Part shown: one piece after another, positions 60,634-64,000 of the stretch
How the letters are laid out: the number at the start of each line of letters is the position of its first letter
How positions within the stretch are numbered: position 1 is the first letter of the stretch
Position numbers and translations under genes: made by a program
The notes under the pieces: model-generated
The model's database searches: none
Seen by the model: the letters and a program-made list of their open reading frames with translations, nothing else
What the model was told of the DNA's origin: nothing
Assembly (NCBI GenBank): GCA_946807835.1
Contig: OX327696.1
Location: 74,501 to 138,500 of the forward strand
Source of the DNA: Ailanthus altissimus
Taxonomy: Eukaryota > Streptophyta > Magnoliopsida > Sapindales > Simaroubaceae
DNA: 64,000 bases
Reading direction: 5' to 3'

Positions 60634-62429
60634 GCTAAGTTTGATGGATTTCTTAGTGTTCTATTTGCATCACATAGGAAATTTCTAGTTACAGTATTCT
60701 AGCTCGATTCCATATGTGTGCATGAATTAAAGAAACTGGTTTGTAATGCAAATTGGGCATCTATTTATCAGATAGGGTTTCTTATCTTTTGAGTTGTATT
60801 TATTTTTTGGGATTCTCTAATTATAGTTACCATTTCCTGCTCTATCACTAAGCTCAAGCCTTAAATGTGCGAATCAGCTGCTAAAGTGCCACCTGCTTGG
60901 TTGCACCGAGCAAGTTTTGCACAATCAGGTGGGAATTAGACATAAATGTCCATGTTTTTATTCAGGTGCAAGGTTCATTTTTCAGTATTTGCTATTATAT
61001 GTTGGTGAGCACAGATTTTTTTAAACTTTTGTGGTAGTGATACTTCTTATCCATTATGATTATCCAGGCCTTGTAATTTTATCTTACAGCCTACATATTT
61101 GCATTATCAAAGGCTTATCCTGCTGTAGGGTTTTTCTGATGGGGCTTGTTTTGCGTTGCATTTTTCACCAAGGCTTTAAGAATCTTTGTCGTGAATATCG
61201 TTTGTTGGTTCACCCTTTTTTCTGTTAGCACCAGTATGGTGAGTTGTTCCATGCAAAATCATGTAGCTGAAGCATTTAATTAATGCATCAAGCAAATATA
61301 ATGACGGGGGATTCAAAAGTTAGTGTTCAAATGTCCATCTCTTTTCATATTGGAGACCAGCATAGGGGATTGTTAGCCTGGACCATGCTTGACAAAAACT
61401 GAAGACATGCATCAGGAGCAACATGTGGTTGTTGCAGCTGCAGCTGTGACATGAACTTCTTAAATCATGGTGGAATCATTTCAACTTGGTTGGTTGGTTA
61501 TGAGATGACTAAAATTGCTCAGAAGCATTTGGGTAATTCTTCCTGTTTGGTTGGTTTTTGCGGAATGGTGTAGCTTGAGTGGATATTACATGAATGGTTC
61601 TAACTTGGTTTTCTTGGTTATTAGACATGGGTTTTAAATCAATTAGTTTTTCTTTTTTATAAATTTTATTTGTATTGTGTTAATAAAATTGTGATAGACA
61701 TAAATTATTAATCTAAAAGACGTTAGTACTGCTTTTTTATTTTTTGTGTAATGTTATCTTGCCTACACACAGCATGTGTATAATAATTTTATTATACAAA
61801 TCACCATATTTATGATAATAAAAAGAGTAATATTATGCATGTAAATTTATAAAATAGCAATTCATATTCCTATATGCCCTCTACGAATTTTCTTATAAAA
61901 ATTATCATGAAATTATAAAGTAACCATTTGAAATGGACTGATTACAATGATGTTTTGCGAATATTGCATCAACTTTTATTCCAATTTTATAATTACAGTA
62001 CCATTGTTAATTCATCTTTTACAATTTTACCACTGTATTTTACTGCATGGGAATCAAAAGGCAGTCCACTTAGACACAAAGAACAAAATAACCACATGAA
62101 AGATGGCAAAATTGGATAGGACATGAATGTTATCCAAAACACCTGAAGCAAAATCCACAAAGTTTTATGAGCATATTCCACATCAGCACCATGATCTGCC
62201 ATGTCAACAATCCTGCCCTATCAAATCTCAGCATCAGATTACGCATCCCCGACAACCAACCAATACCAACCCCAAGTGGCATGTCCACAACCATTAGTTC
62301 AAGCATATGGTTACTCAAATCTCCCCTTCCATCTTTCCATCCTCCTGATCAACTTTGTCGCACATTCATCACTTCCATTGCCTCCTCTCCCCCTCAACAA
62401 ACCAAGGCATCAGCAGCAACAGTCTGAAG
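60634..62429. other. Spacer between AS8-like gene and LHCB5
   Basis: Contains the AS8-like 3' UTR, unassigned DNA, and from about 62200 the LHCB5 promoter and leader. The promoter side has 'ccctatcaaat' (an inverted GATA-type motif), 'caaccaaccaatacc' (CCAAT-like) and a C/T-rich stretch ('cctcctctccccctc') just before the ATG. No clear TATA box was found. Small open frames here have no recognisable domain. Confidence 0.5.
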
Positions 62430-63820
<1,391 letters not shown>

Positions 63821-64000
63821 GTATGCTATGATTCTTTCACTTACAATCATAGGCTGTTATATATGTTTTCGCATTTAGTAGTTATTTAGGGTCAGTTTGA
63901 TATAGAAATGTTGTGAATTTGAAGCCATAATTGCAACTGTTGTGGGGGGGTGTGGAACTGAGAAAGTTATGAAACCAGAGTTGTCTAAGTAACTACTTCA

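Noticed and set aside
61031..61228. 65-residue frame between AS8-like gene and LHCB5
   Set aside because: No homology, splice context or composition bias; expected by chance in this length.

Overview
This is nuclear DNA of a flowering plant, most likely a eudicot. The genes carry GT-AG introns and transit or signal peptides, one is a light-harvesting gene, and the spacers are AT-rich and full of LTR elements and MITEs. A small secretory PLA2 family beside these neighbours would fit Citrus or another Sapindales, but that is a guess; nothing in the sequence settles the species.

Layout. 0.4-2 kb: a secretory phospholipase A2 (PLA2) gene on the minus strand. 3.4-7.9 kb: a decayed Ty1/copia retrotransposon with recognisable LTRs, target duplication, integrase, reverse transcriptase and RNase H. 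8.7-11.1 kb: a small cupin gene with a 0.7-kb Harbinger-like element in its intron. 13.1-15.0 kb: a five-exon fructokinase. 15.9-23.1 kb: a 15-exon organellar ClpX on the minus strand. 23-30.5 kb: a repeat-rich spacer with a 2.1-kb hAT-like element (8-bp target duplication, internal minisatellite), a second hAT-like MITE and a copia-type LTR. 30.5-32.1 kb: an intronless PLS-E+ pentatricopeptide repeat gene. 33.1-33.5 kb: a broken second PLA2. 34.2-35.8 kb: an insertion in that copy's 3' flank. 36.3-37.7 kb: a second cupin, plastid-targeted by its look, minus strand. 38.4-40.5 kb: a non-autonomous LTR element with almost no internal region. 41.5-43.1 kb: an intronless berberine-bridge-enzyme-like FAD oxidase, minus strand. 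45.1-49.1 kb: a nine-exon plastid-type P-loop ATPase related to ycf45/SpoIIIAA, minus strand. 50.6-53.5 kb: a truncated duplicate of an AS8-like gene fused directly to the 5' side of a third, intact PLA2. 58.5-60.6 kb: the intact AS8-like gene. 62.4 kb to the end: LHCB5 (CP26), cut off by the window.

The genes do not form a pathway. What ties the window together is duplication. There are three PLA2 loci (two intact, one pseudogene), two cupins and two AS8-like copies. The outer PLA2 and cupin pairs are arranged as mirror images around the fructokinase-ClpX-PPR core. The most unusual spot is 50.6-51.6 kb, where an AS8-like fragment could still be transcribed and spliced into the leader of PLA2 copy 3. 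Its 90-codon reading frame ends in a TAATG overlap with the PLA2 start. Exon boundaries were chosen by eye from splice sites, phase and protein continuity.
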